Source of the DNA: Winogradskyella ludwigii
Lineage (GTDB): Bacteria > Bacteroidota > Bacteroidia > Flavobacteriales > Flavobacteriaceae
NCBI RefSeq assembly: GCF_013403985.1
Contig: NZ_JABFDF010000004.1
Location: forward strand, 391,112 to 455,111
Reading direction: 5' to 3'
DNA length: 64,000 nt
The translations under genes and the position numbers were made by a program. Positions 36,952 through 45,787 of this stretch are shown here, piece by piece. How positions within the stretch are numbered: the first letter of the stretch is position 1; every line of letters starts with the position of its first letter. The notes under the pieces were generated by a model that was not told where the DNA came from, made no database searches, and saw nothing but the letters and a program-made list of their open reading frames with translations.

Positions 36952-38526
36952 TTACTTCTTTGATATTCTAAAGGTTTTAGATTTCTCTTCTTCTGAAACT
37001 CTAACAAGATATAAACCATTTGATAATTTTTCTAGATTTATAAATTCAGAATTTGATTTATTCAACACAATTTTCCCTGATATATCGTAAACTTTAATCT
37101 CATCGATGCGCTGGGTAAAATTCAATATATCTTTTGTAGGATTTGGATATACATTTAAATTCACGATATAAGAATCATCAACAGACAATCGATTAATACA
37201 ATCCGTTGAAATAGAATTTACATCTTCTATGATTCCTGTATTGTTAAAAGTCACTCCATCAAAACCACTAAAATCTACAGAATACCTTGTGGCTCTAAAC
37301 GCTTCATTTGTAACTGGCTGAGAAAATTGACTAAAATCAGAATTATTAGCAACAGGAATAATATAAACCCATATAACATTACCCATATTATCCACCTCAG
37401 TAATTCTTCCTTTAGCAGATTCATTAATTAAAGCATTGCCTTTAGACATCATCTGTAAACCACATTTTTTACCACCATGCATCACAGTGTTATTTATGGA
37501 ACCATCCCATGACCAAAAATAATTATTAGGCAAAAATCGACCAGAATTTAAATTGTAAAATCCATCGGTGTCATTTTGATCAATTACGTGTACCGAAGAT
37601 GCCATTAAATCATTTCCATAACCAACATTATTAAATACCGAAATTTTACCTTGATAAGGACCTTCTGAAATCCATTTTACATCATGTTGACCTCTTAATT
37701 TTCGATCTAAAGCAGTACCTTTATCATAAACCTCTGGGTTTCCCCATCTCCAAAGAATATCTCCTCCTTTTCCATAAATTCCGCCAACGTGAGTTGACGC
37801 TTCTAAAGTTGTAGTACTATGATCAATAATATAGATTTCATTCAAATTTCTTGCTGAGAATACAATTTGATCTAAATCTTCATTATAATTAATTGCATTT
37901 GCATGTATAAGATTAGAAGAAGTACCATAATTAAAATCTAATAATTGTGGATTGTTTGCTACTACACCATAATTAGGCTTAGAATTATCAAAATCTTGAA
38001 CTAAATGATCAAAAATTTTCCATTCCCATACAACGTTTGCAGAGTCAACACCTACTGGTTCAATCTCTACAATTCTCTCTAACTCTAAATTATCATCAGG
38101 AAAGGAAATATCTAAACCCTCAGCTAACATTTCATTTTTAGAATAAACATCTCTTACTGTAACTAGAAAGTTGCCATTTGGCAGTGGAGCAATATCATGA
38201 TGTGTTGCAAAACCAAGTTCAACATAAGAAAGACTCCATAGAATATTATTATTCCAATCTCTTATCTCCGCATAAGTCCCACTACTTAACAACAAAGTAC
38301 CATTCTCTAAAAAATAAATATTACTTGTGCTTTGGTCAGTAGAATCCCATTGATTTACAACTTCTCCACAGTTATTTATTAAAAACACTCTATTATCCGT
38401 TGTTGGCTTAAATAGCGTATAACCCTCCGAATTCATTTTGTTAACATCATTATAAACCAACCCAATAGTTTCTTGAGCAACAATAACGTTGAAAGCTAAA
38501 AAAAAGAAAAGTAAATTTATTTTCAT
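36952..38526 (-). CDS. Arylsulfotransferase-like T9SS-secreted protein
   Basis: A 524-residue exported protein with signal peptide MKINLLFFFLAFNVIVA. Its body is a beta-propeller of the arylsulfate sulfotransferase type: LENGTLLLSSGTYAEIRDWN, ATHHDIAPLPNGNFLVTVRD, a GKGGDILWRWGNP block and LRGQHDVKWI, in which the HD could be the active-site His. A T9SS sorting domain (VYPNPTKDILNF, IKVYDISGKIV, FRISKK) ends it, so it is sent to the cell surface or outside. I prefer ATG 38526 because the signal peptide begins there; the next in-frame start adds 11 residues. No sulfatase or other sugar-degrading genes are near. Confidence 0.8.
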   Translation of the reverse strand: MKINLLFFFLAFNVIVAQETIGLVYNDVNKMNSEGYTLFKPTTDNRVFLINNCGEVVNQWDSTDQSTSNIYFLENGTLLLSSGTYAEIRDWNNNILWSLSYVELGFATHHDIAPLPNGNFLVTVRDVYSKNEMLAEGLDISFPDDNLELERIVEIEPVGVDSANVVWEWKIFDHLVQDFDNSKPNYGVVANNPQLLDFNYGTSSNLIHANAINYNEDLDQIVFSARNLNEIYIIDHSTTTLEASTHVGGIYGKGGDILWRWGNPEVYDKGTALDRKLRGQHDVKWISEGPYQGKISVFNNVGYGNDLMASSVHVIDQNDTDGFYNLNSGRFLPNNYFWSWDGSINNTVMHGGKKCGLQMMSKGNALINESAKGRITEVDNMGNVIWVYIIPVANNSDFSQFSQPVTNEAFRATRYSVDFSGFDGVTFNNTGIIEDVNSISTDCINRLSVDDSYIVNLNVYPNPTKDILNFTQRIDEIKVYDISGKIVLNKSNSEFINLEKLSNGLYLVRVSEEEKSKTFRISKK

Positions 38527-38727
38527 AATTATTTTTTTTGAAATATTGAACAAAAACATGAGTGAAATAACGACATTAGTTTAACGGCTAAAATCATCAT
38601 TTGACTAAAAAACTTGATTTCCCTAAGATCTTAATAAGTGATCATTTTATAATTAATTTCAGGAAAAGTACTTATGTACTAACGGTATTGGTATTTTTGT
38701 CGAGACTGCATTAATTATCTTACAGAA

Positions 38728-39336
38728 ATGACAGAGGACGATTTATTTAAAACAATTACAAAACCAGAACAAGGAGAACTCTTTAAGGATAAGAACAGCA
38801 AGTTTTATGGTTTTGCATTCCCTGTAATTAATGAAAATCAGGTAAAACGTCATATCGAAGATTTAAAAAAAGAACACTATGCCGCTAGACATTGGTGTTA
38901 TGCCTACCAAATAGGCACAGAAACCATTAAGTATAGAGCTAATGATGACGGAGAACCTAATAACTCTGCTGGCATGCCTATATATGGACAAATTCAATCT
39001 TTTGGAGTCACCAACATATTAATCGTTGTGGTTAGATATTATGGTGGTGTAAAACTTGGTGTTGGTGGTTTAATAAATGCTTACCGAACAGGAGCACAAT
39101 TAGTCTTAGAAACCTCAAAAATTATTGAGAAAACAATAAACATAGCTTTTCAACTCAAATTTGAATATAAAAACATGAGCAAAGTGATGCGGTTTTTAAA
39201 AGAAAACAACGTTGAAATCATCAACCAGAAGTTAGAACATAATTGCTTGTTAGAAATCTCTGTCAGAAAAAGCAACAGTTCTAAAGTATTTGAATCATTC
39301 AGTCAATTTTTTGGTGTCGAAATCAAAGAATTATAA
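38728..39336 (+). CDS. YigZ/IMPACT family protein
   Basis: A 202-residue protein of the IMPACT family. The N-terminal UPF0029 domain shows NSKFYGFAFPV, HWCYAYQIG and the DGEPNNSAGMPIYGQI block, followed by VVRYYGGVKLGVGGLINAYR; a C-terminal domain (DUF1949-like) extends from about 135. The family is widespread, and in eukaryotes it modulates Gcn2; in bacteria the role is unclear. It ends convergently with the thioesterase gene, sharing 6 bases. Confidence 0.9.
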   Translation: MTEDDLFKTITKPEQGELFKDKNSKFYGFAFPVINENQVKRHIEDLKKEHYAARHWCYAYQIGTETIKYRANDDGEPNNSAGMPIYGQIQSFGVTNILIVVVRYYGGVKLGVGGLINAYRTGAQLVLETSKIIEKTINIAFQLKFEYKNMSKVMRFLKENNVEIINQKLEHNCLLEISVRKSNSSKVFESFSQFFGVEIKEL

Positions 39337-39738
39337 CGAGTAATCTTGCAGTTGGTCTAAAAGATATTTAGGACAACGCGTAGGTCTATTTGTTTCTTTG
39401 TTAATAAATGCCAAAATAGTATTTCCTGTCGCTAATAAAACATCTGATTGGTTTCGTAACTCGTATTCAAATTCTATAGAAGCCGTTGGCATTTTTTTTA
39501 GTGTAGTTTTAACTTTAAGCTCATCATCATAACGTGCTGAATTTTTGTATTTTACAGAAAGTGAAATTACTGGCAACATAATACCACTTGCCTCCATTCC
39601 GCTGTAACTCAGACCAAATTCTCGTAACCACTCCGTTCTACCGACTTCAAAATACACAGCATAGTTAGCATGGTATACAACTCCCATTTGGTCAGTTTCA
39701 CCATAGCGAACTCTTATTTTTGCTTCATTATAATTCAT
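39331..39738 (-). CDS. Acyl-CoA thioesterase (YbgC/4HBT hotdog family)
   Basis: A 135-residue hotdog-fold enzyme. RVRYGETDQMGVVYHANYAVYFEVGRTEWLREFG has the catalytic Asp of the 4-hydroxybenzoyl-CoA thioesterase type (in the TDQMG motif) and the YHANY segment. It hydrolyses short or aromatic acyl-CoA thioesters; YbgC members are linked to envelope complexes. The stop lies within the end of yigZ (6-base convergent overlap). It faces away from dnaA across a 199-base gap. Confidence 0.92.
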   Translation of the reverse strand: MNYNEAKIRVRYGETDQMGVVYHANYAVYFEVGRTEWLREFGLSYSGMEASGIMLPVISLSVKYKNSARYDDELKVKTTLKKMPTASIEFEYELRNQSDVLLATGNTILAFINKETNRPTRCPKYLLDQLQDYSL

Positions 39739-39874
39739 ATAAATACTTTTAATTAGGATTAATGTTGTAATTTTAAATCGTTTTAAACATGAGGATAAAT
39801 TTCTGAATATTCAATCAAATTAGATTTTTTTTTTAAGAAATTTGTTCACATATTTGCCCTGTCTAAAAACAACA

Positions 39875-39900
39875 AGAGAATTCTTATTCTCTTTTTTTTT
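39875..39900 (+). terminator. Terminator-like hairpin in the dnaA leader
   Basis: AGAGAA (39875-39880) pairs with TTCTCT (39887-39892), 6-base loop, then eight T. It lies 38 bases before the dnaA ATG in the 5' leader, since the gene upstream runs the other way. A near -7 match (CATATTTG) precedes it around 39850, so the mRNA may start upstream of the hairpin, and it could attenuate dnaA transcription. The stem is short and AT-rich, which lowers confidence. Confidence 0.4.
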
Positions 39901-39937
39901 GCTAATCTAACTAACAACGAAAAATCTAAATAATAAT

Positions 39938-41365
39938 ATGGATATAACAGCACAATCTGTATGGAGTAATTGTCTGGCTTTTATAAAAGACAATATACAA
40001 CCACAAGCCTACAAAACATGGTTTGAACCTATAGATGCTGTTAAACTTTCAGGGAAAGCATTAAGTATCCAAGTACCAAGTAAATTTTTCTACGAATGGT
40101 TAGAAGAACATTATGTAAAAATATTAAAAGTTTCATTAACTAAAGAACTTGGTGAAGATGCTAAATTGGTGTACGTTATTAAAATGGAAAACACCTATGG
40201 CAACAAACAACCTTTTACGGAAAAAATTCCTAGCGCAAACAGATCTGCTTTAAAGTCTCAAGACGTAAATGTGCCTTTTAATAACAAGAGTCCAGAACTT
40301 AGAAATCCTTTTATTATTCCTGGAATTAGAAACGTTAAAATAGAATCGCAACTTAACCCAAGTTATAGTTTTGAGAATTTCTTAGAAGGAGATTCTAATC
40401 GTTTAGCTAGAAATGCAGGAATTGCAGTAGCAAATAAACCAGGAGGTACTTCTTTTAATCCGCTTCTAATTTTTGGAGGTGTTGGATTAGGAAAAACACA
40501 TTTAGCACATGCTATTGGTGTAGACATTAAAGATAAATATCCTGAAAAGACGGTATTATATATTTCAGCTGAAAAATTCACACAACAATATATTGATTCT
40601 GTAAAAAAGAATAATAGAAACGATTTTATTCATTTCTATCAAATAATAGATGTACTTATTATTGACGATGTTCAATTCTTATCTGGTAAAACAGGTACAC
40701 AAGATGTTTTCTTTCATATTTTTAACCATTTACACCAAAATGGAAAACAGGTTATCTTAACAAGTGATAAGGCTCCTGTAGATATGCAAGACATTGAACA
40801 GCGCTTATTATCTCGTTTTAAATGGGGACTATCTGCAGAGTTACAAACACCAGACTTTGAAACTAGAGTTTCTATTTTAAAGAATAAGCTTTACAGAGAT
40901 GGTGTAGAAATGCCTGAAGATATTATTGAATATGTTGCAAAACATATCAAAACAAATGTTAGAGAATTAGAAGGCGCTATTATTTCTTTAATTGCACAAT
41001 CTTCTTTTAACAAAAAAGAAATCACAATAAACTTAGCTAAAGATATTGTTGAGAAATTTGTTAAGAATACTAAACGTGAAGTTTCAATAGATTACATTCA
41101 AAAGGTAGTTTCAGATTATTTTCAAATGGATGTGAATACACTTCAGTCTAAAACACGTAAACGACACATTGTACAAGCGCGTCAATTAGCGATGTTTTTT
41201 GCTAAGAAATACACCAAAGCATCTTTAGCTAGTATTGGTTCTCAAATTGGACAACGTGATCATGCAACGGTATTACACGCTTGTAAAACCGTTGATAATC
41301 TATCGTCTACAGACAAGCAATTTAGAAAATATGTTGAAGATTTATCTAAAAAATTAGCCCTTTAA
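39938..41365 (+). CDS. dnaA: Chromosomal replication initiator protein DnaA
   Basis: A 475-residue AAA+ protein that melts the origin. Domain I at the start (NCLAFIKDNIQPQAYKTWF), a linker, then the ATPase with Walker A GGVGLGKTHLAHA, Walker B VLIIDDVQFLSGK, box VII and a sensor-2 Arg region (NVRELEGAI); the C-terminal DNA-binding domain has the DnaA signature GQRDHATVLHACKTV. Length is typical. No dnaN follows, as usual in Bacteroidota. I looked for DnaA boxes in the adjoining gap and found only one imperfect match, TTGTTCACA at about 39842, so I do not call an origin here. The LMW phosphatase gene is 12 bases downstream. Confidence 0.98.
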   Translation: MDITAQSVWSNCLAFIKDNIQPQAYKTWFEPIDAVKLSGKALSIQVPSKFFYEWLEEHYVKILKVSLTKELGEDAKLVYVIKMENTYGNKQPFTEKIPSANRSALKSQDVNVPFNNKSPELRNPFIIPGIRNVKIESQLNPSYSFENFLEGDSNRLARNAGIAVANKPGGTSFNPLLIFGGVGLGKTHLAHAIGVDIKDKYPEKTVLYISAEKFTQQYIDSVKKNNRNDFIHFYQIIDVLIIDDVQFLSGKTGTQDVFFHIFNHLHQNGKQVILTSDKAPVDMQDIEQRLLSRFKWGLSAELQTPDFETRVSILKNKLYRDGVEMPEDIIEYVAKHIKTNVRELEGAIISLIAQSSFNKKEITINLAKDIVEKFVKNTKREVSIDYIQKVVSDYFQMDVNTLQSKTRKRHIVQARQLAMFFAKKYTKASLASIGSQIGQRDHATVLHACKTVDNLSSTDKQFRKYVEDLSKKLAL

Positions 41366-41377
41366 TTACATTTTAGT

Positions 41378-41833
41378 ATGACTAGTATTTTAATGGTGTG
41401 CTTGGGTAATATTTGCCGTTCGCCATTAGCTCACGGTGTTATGCAATCTAAATTATCTAAAGAAAATTTCTATATCGATTCTGCCGGCACAGCAGCTTAT
41501 CATGTTGGTAATTCTCCTGATAAACGCTCTATTTTAGTTGCTAAACAAAACGGCTTAGATATTAGTGCACAAAGTGCTAGGCAATTTAAAGTTTCAGATT
41601 TTGATACGTTTGATTATATCTATGCTATGGATCAATCAAATTATAATAATATCATTAGCTTGGCAAGACATAGTGATGATATTGAAAAAGTAGAATTATT
41701 CCTCGAAGCAAATCCTTCTGTTAAAAATAAAGATATGCCAGATCCATACTATGGTGGTCAAAACGGTTTCGAGCACGTTTACAATTTAGTAAATGAAACT
41801 TGTGATATATTGGCAAAATCTCTAAGTCACTAA
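41378..41833 (+). CDS. Low-molecular-weight protein-tyrosine phosphatase
   Basis: A 151-residue phosphatase. The P-loop CLGNICR (Cys8-Arg14) lies at the start and the general acid Asp in DMPDPYYGG near residue 119; FDYIYAMDQSN is also typical. It removes phosphate from tyrosine or small-molecule targets. Twelve bases after dnaA, a conserved flavobacterial pairing without known functional reason. Its end is 77 bases before the next gene. Confidence 0.94.
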   Translation: MTSILMVCLGNICRSPLAHGVMQSKLSKENFYIDSAGTAAYHVGNSPDKRSILVAKQNGLDISAQSARQFKVSDFDTFDYIYAMDQSNYNNIISLARHSDDIEKVELFLEANPSVKNKDMPDPYYGGQNGFEHVYNLVNETCDILAKSLSH

Positions 41834-41909
41834 AATAAAGAATACTAACACTTCCCTTACTATAAAAGTCTTTTTTGTAATTTAGTACCCAACACTTAAT
41901 CAATTTAAG

Positions 41910-43325
41910 ATGAAAGCACCATTATTATTGTTCTTTTTAGGATTTATTGCTTCTTCTTATGCTCAAGACTTAGAATTAGAACTATTTGCTTCAAATTTAG
42001 AAAGTCCTGTTAATATCAAACATGCTGGAAACGACAAACTTTATGTTGTAGAACGAGATGGTTTTATAAAAATCATTAATGCCGATGGCACCATTGAAAG
42101 TACATTATTCTTAGACATTGATAGCAAAGTGATAAATACAGGGAGCGAGAGAGGTCTTCTCGGTTTAGCTTTCCATCCCGATTATGCATCAAATGGCTAC
42201 TTTTTTGTAAACTATATTAATAATTCTGGCAATACTGTAATTTCAAGATTCTCTAGAAATACGATTAATCCTTTGCTGGCAGATCCTGATTCTGAACTTA
42301 TCATTTTAAGCTACGATCAACCTTATACAAATCATAATGGTGGAGATTTAGCTTTTGGTGCAGATGGCTATTTATATATTTCATCAGGTGATGGAGGCAG
42401 CGGTGGAGATCCAGATAATTATGGACAGAACACCTTAAGTTTATTGGGTAAAATTTTAAGATTAGATATTAATATTACTACGTCTACTGAAAATTACACG
42501 ATTCCGTCTACTAATCCATTTGTAGGAAACACTAACTTCAGAGCAGAAATTTGGGCTTATGGTTTAAGAAATCCATGGAAATTTTCTTTCGATCGCTTAA
42601 ATGGAGATTTATGGATTGCAGATGTTGGTCAGAATAATTTTGAAGAAATAAATCGTGTCTCTGCTGCAGAAGCTGCCGCAGGAATAAATTACGGATGGCG
42701 TTGTTACGAAGCCAATGCACCTTACAATACAAATGGCTGCGGTGATGTAAGTACTTACACCTTTCCAATTGATGGCTATAGTCACACTGATGATGGTTTA
42801 TTTAAATGTTCTATCACTGGAGGCTATAGATATAGAGGCTTAGAATATTCAGGATTTGAAGGTTGGTACTTTTTTGCCGATTATTGCAGTCAAGAAATTG
42901 GCTATTTAGTTTATGACGATACTACAGATACCTGGACAAAAACATTGAATCTTTTTACTGGTAATTGGTCTGCTTTTGGAGAAGCTTATAATGGAGAACT
43001 TTATATTTCGGATCTATCAAGTGGAAATATTTACAAAATTACAGATACAACTTTAAGTATAGGTGAAGATTTAAGTTCAAATATTTCGATTTATCCAAAT
43101 CCAAGTGAAACTATTGTAAATATTAATTTCGGAACAACCAGTAACAAAAATATAGATGTTACTATATCAATTTACGATATTCAAGGTCATCTTGTAAAAT
43201 CTATTCAACGTAATAACCACATTATACAACAAATAAATACTTCGGACCTTTCTACTGGTATCTATATCCTAAAGATTGGATCTAAAACCGGAGCCCAGAC
43301 CTCACATAAACTAGTTATAAATTAA
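41910..43325 (+). CDS. PQQ-dependent sugar dehydrogenase-type protein with T9SS sorting domain
   Basis: A 471-residue exported protein. Signal peptide MKAPLLLFFLGFIASSYA. The six-bladed propeller of glucose/sorbosone dehydrogenases is recognised by RGLLGLAFHPDY, HNGGDLAFGADGYLYISSGDGG, RAEIWAYGLRNPWKFSFD, DVGQNNFEEIN and TGGYRYRG. The cofactor would be PQQ; no PQQ synthesis genes are in the window. A T9SS sorting domain follows (YPNPSETIVNI, STGIYILKI, SHKLVIN), so it is surface-bound or secreted. It is coupled to the next gene by TAATG. Confidence 0.88.
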   Translation: MKAPLLLFFLGFIASSYAQDLELELFASNLESPVNIKHAGNDKLYVVERDGFIKIINADGTIESTLFLDIDSKVINTGSERGLLGLAFHPDYASNGYFFVNYINNSGNTVISRFSRNTINPLLADPDSELIILSYDQPYTNHNGGDLAFGADGYLYISSGDGGSGGDPDNYGQNTLSLLGKILRLDINITTSTENYTIPSTNPFVGNTNFRAEIWAYGLRNPWKFSFDRLNGDLWIADVGQNNFEEINRVSAAEAAAGINYGWRCYEANAPYNTNGCGDVSTYTFPIDGYSHTDDGLFKCSITGGYRYRGLEYSGFEGWYFFADYCSQEIGYLVYDDTTDTWTKTLNLFTGNWSAFGEAYNGELYISDLSSGNIYKITDTTLSIGEDLSSNISIYPNPSETIVNINFGTTSNKNIDVTISIYDIQGHLVKSIQRNNHIIQQINTSDLSTGIYILKIGSKTGAQTSHKLVIN

Positions 43326-44041
43326 TGAACACAACAAAAGGGAAATTATATCTCATACCTACACGATTAGGCGATAATCCGCCATTAGAAGTTTTACCAA
43401 TTTCAATAAAAAAAGTAATTGAGGATATTGATTATTATATCGTAGAAAATGAAAAAACAGCACGCCGATTTATTAAACGTGTTTCACCAGGCAAATCACA
43501 ACCTTCATTAAAACTCCAAGTACTTAATAAATACACTACTGAAGCTGAACGCAATACTTATTTAGATAGTTGTTTGGAAGGAATTTCTATTGGTTTACTT
43601 TCTGAAGCAGGCTGTCCTGCAATTGCAGATCCTGGTGCAGATATTGTAGGCTTGGCACATCAAATGGATATTAAAGTTGTACCATTGGTTGGACCTTCTT
43701 CTATTTTACTAGCCTTAATGGCTTCTGGTATGAATGGTCAAAGTTTCACATTTAATGGCTACTTACCTATTGATAAAAGCGAACGAAAAGCAAAACTAAA
43801 AACTTTAGAACGCTTATCTTCTGAACATAATCAGTCTCAAATTTTTATTGAAACTCCTTATAGGAACATGAAAATGATTGAAGATTTAGCAAACACATTG
43901 CATCCAAATACGAGACTTTGTGTGGCTTGTGATTTAACTCTTCCAACCGAATTCATTAGAACCAAAACCGCAAAGGATTGGAAACACAATAAAGAAGATC
44001 TTCATAAAAGACCTGCTATATTTATAATACAGAAGGACTAA
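43325..44041 (+). CDS. Tetrapyrrole-methylase superfamily SAM-dependent methyltransferase (RsmI-like)
   Basis: A 238-residue enzyme with the two-domain methylase fold: LYLIPTRLGD at the start, ISIGLLSEAGCPAIADPGADIV with the SAM-binding glycine turn, VPLVGPSSILLALMASGMNGQSFTFNGYLP and FIETPYRN, all as in RsmI, which methylates 16S rRNA C1402. The opening IPTRLGD differs from the usual RsmI opening, so I do not assign the gene name firmly; it is the shorter Bacteroidota relative. Start overlaps the previous stop by one base, and 65 bases follow before a convergent gene. Confidence 0.85.
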   Translation: MNTTKGKLYLIPTRLGDNPPLEVLPISIKKVIEDIDYYIVENEKTARRFIKRVSPGKSQPSLKLQVLNKYTTEAERNTYLDSCLEGISIGLLSEAGCPAIADPGADIVGLAHQMDIKVVPLVGPSSILLALMASGMNGQSFTFNGYLPIDKSERKAKLKTLERLSSEHNQSQIFIETPYRNMKMIEDLANTLHPNTRLCVACDLTLPTEFIRTKTAKDWKHNKEDLHKRPAIFIIQKD

Positions 44042-44105
44042 AAGAATAAATAAGTTGAAGTTATAGAGGATAATACACTTTTTTACATACGTAGTAAGTA
44101 ATGTA

Positions 44106-44762
44106 TTAAAGTGTTACTCTTGCTTTCTTATCTGGTGTAATCATAGACGTATCGTAGCCCGAAAACTTTTTCATATAATACTTAACAGATGAACCGTAAG
44201 CATCTGATAAATTTTGAACACCATAACTACGTAAAAACTTCTTTACGCTTCCTGGTCCAGCTAAGTGAGCAGCAGCCAAAATACCTGATTCAGTAATTTC
44301 TACACCACCAATACGCTTTCCGTTAAAACGTTTAATGTCTTTTCTAAGCACCCACTTATTACGTTCTGCATTTGCAATAAATGCTTTTTCTTGTAACTCA
44401 GGATTGTATAAAAATTGATTTGGTGTATAAATACCGATTACTTTTAAGGTTTCTGCACCAAATTGATACTTGCCTAAATACCCTAAAGTATTCACCGTAA
44501 AATAATCTCCTCTAGATTCTTTAAAAGCTAATGCTTCTTTAAATCCTTCAAAAGATTTTCCCAAATGTGGTGTAAACATATTATAATCTAAAGGATGGTC
44601 TTGAGTAACCATAGCTAAATCTTCAGATATGTTGTAATTAAGCTCTAAACCTTCTGTAGAATAAACTTCAGGATTAAGAGTTGAATCTGGATACAATGCT
44701 AATGCCATTAATAAACAAATTGCAAAAGGTACTATGAAATTTGTAATGCTACTTTTAATCAT
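44106..44762 (-). CDS. Small lysozyme-like (peptidoglycan hydrolase) exported protein
   Basis: A 218-residue protein. The N-terminus has an uncleaved or cleaved hydrophobic segment (about 9-25, ITNFIVPFAICLLMALAL). The core FKEALAFKESRGDYFTVNTLGYLGKYQFG has the Glu in a KESRG motif followed by the GKYQFG segment, as in lytic transglycosylases and phage-type lysozymes; NPELQEKAF and GILAAAHLAGPGSVKKFL complete it. It should cut glycan strands. Located downstream of the mltG cluster, 119 bases away and separately transcribed. CAAATATA at 44821-44828 (minus TATATTTG) is a -7 candidate. Confidence 0.75.
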   Translation of the reverse strand: MIKSSITNFIVPFAICLLMALALYPDSTLNPEVYSTEGLELNYNISEDLAMVTQDHPLDYNMFTPHLGKSFEGFKEALAFKESRGDYFTVNTLGYLGKYQFGAETLKVIGIYTPNQFLYNPELQEKAFIANAERNKWVLRKDIKRFNGKRIGGVEITESGILAAAHLAGPGSVKKFLRSYGVQNLSDAYGSSVKYYMKKFSGYDTSMITPDKKARVTL

Positions 44763-44880
44763 AACAGCTAAATTTTAATGACAAAATAGTTTCCCCAAAC
44801 CGTCTCGTCAAATTCGCGTGCAAATATACAACCTTTTTGTAATAATTGAAAATCAAGCGATTAAGTGTCTTCAATCACCT

Positions 44881-45786
44881 TTAAAAGTAGACAGAGTGCC
44901 AGTTTACACGTCCATTGTCATTCAATTCTAAAGTTGGAAAAGGTACTTTTATAACGTTAAAAACGTCAAAAATGGTTTTTAAGAACTGAGAATTGGTTTT
45001 AATTCTAGTTAAATCGACATCTAAACTCAAATAGAATTGACGTCTTCTATTTTGATTTAAGAATAAAGGATCATTAGCTTCTCCTGTTAACATACCTTCT
45101 GCTCCATAACCAAAAGCGACGTTTAACCAATTAGGAATGGTTTCTGTTTTTAAAAACGAATTAATATTAGCACTTAACCAATACGTTTGTCCATTATAAT
45201 CTTTTAAAAACTCTTCAGACAAACCATTACCTAATTTATTGGGACGTTGTTTTGCGAATCGTGTTCTATGGAATGAATACTTTAAGACTATACGCTGTTC
45301 TTGCCACAGTAATTGTTGCCCAACATACAAGCCAGTTCCTGTAGCATTGGCTGCCATATCTGTCCAGGAAAAACCCCATTCTTCGGAAAAACCATCCAAT
45401 ACTTCTACTGCTGTCAAAAAACCAAATCCTAAAGTAGAACCATAAATTAATTGGTCTTTTTCACTAACTCCTGCCCAATTTAAAGTATTAGATCCTAGCC
45501 TTCCTAATTGATAAGATGAAAATACATGTCCCATTTTATCCATCTGTAACCATTCTCCACTATCATTTAACGTTTTAAAACTTGAACGTTCATAATCTGC
45601 ATACCATAATTGATTAAGACCAACTAATGTTGCAGTAGCTAAAGTGGCTTCTGTAATGACTACAGTATTTCGGCGTGATATATTTAAAGAATCACTTGGT
45701 TTTAAAAACGAATTGAACGTTGATTGAGAAAATAGCGAACTACTTACCAATAAGAAAAACATAATATAACCAAATATAGATCTCAC
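44881..45786 (-). CDS. DUF2279 family exported protein (YfiM-like)
   Basis: About 301 residues, recognised by DKMGHVFSSYQLGRLGSNTLNWAG, GFLTAVEVLDGFSEEWGFSWTDMAANATG and the ending LELNDNGRVNWHSVYF. Family function is unknown; it is a predicted envelope protein. I start it at GTG 45786, two bases below the stop of mltG (45788), because this gives a proper signal peptide (MRSIFGYIMFFLLVSSSLFSQ). ATG 45762 would drop the basic residue and a start at 45837 would run 50 bases into mltG. The tight spacing places it in the dapF-GNAT-mltG-DUF2279 transcript. Confidence 0.75.
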   Translation of the reverse strand: MRSIFGYIMFFLLVSSSLFSQSTFNSFLKPSDSLNISRRNTVVITEATLATATLVGLNQLWYADYERSSFKTLNDSGEWLQMDKMGHVFSSYQLGRLGSNTLNWAGVSEKDQLIYGSTLGFGFLTAVEVLDGFSEEWGFSWTDMAANATGTGLYVGQQLLWQEQRIVLKYSFHRTRFAKQRPNKLGNGLSEEFLKDYNGQTYWLSANINSFLKTETIPNWLNVAFGYGAEGMLTGEANDPLFLNQNRRRQFYLSLDVDLTRIKTNSQFLKTIFDVFNVIKVPFPTLELNDNGRVNWHSVYF

Positions 45787-45787
45787 C

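Noticed and set aside
39740..39937. Chromosome origin next to dnaA
   Set aside because: Only one imperfect DnaA-box-like sequence (TTGTTCACA) was seen; no cluster of boxes, and dnaN is absent. GC skew over the genome would be needed.
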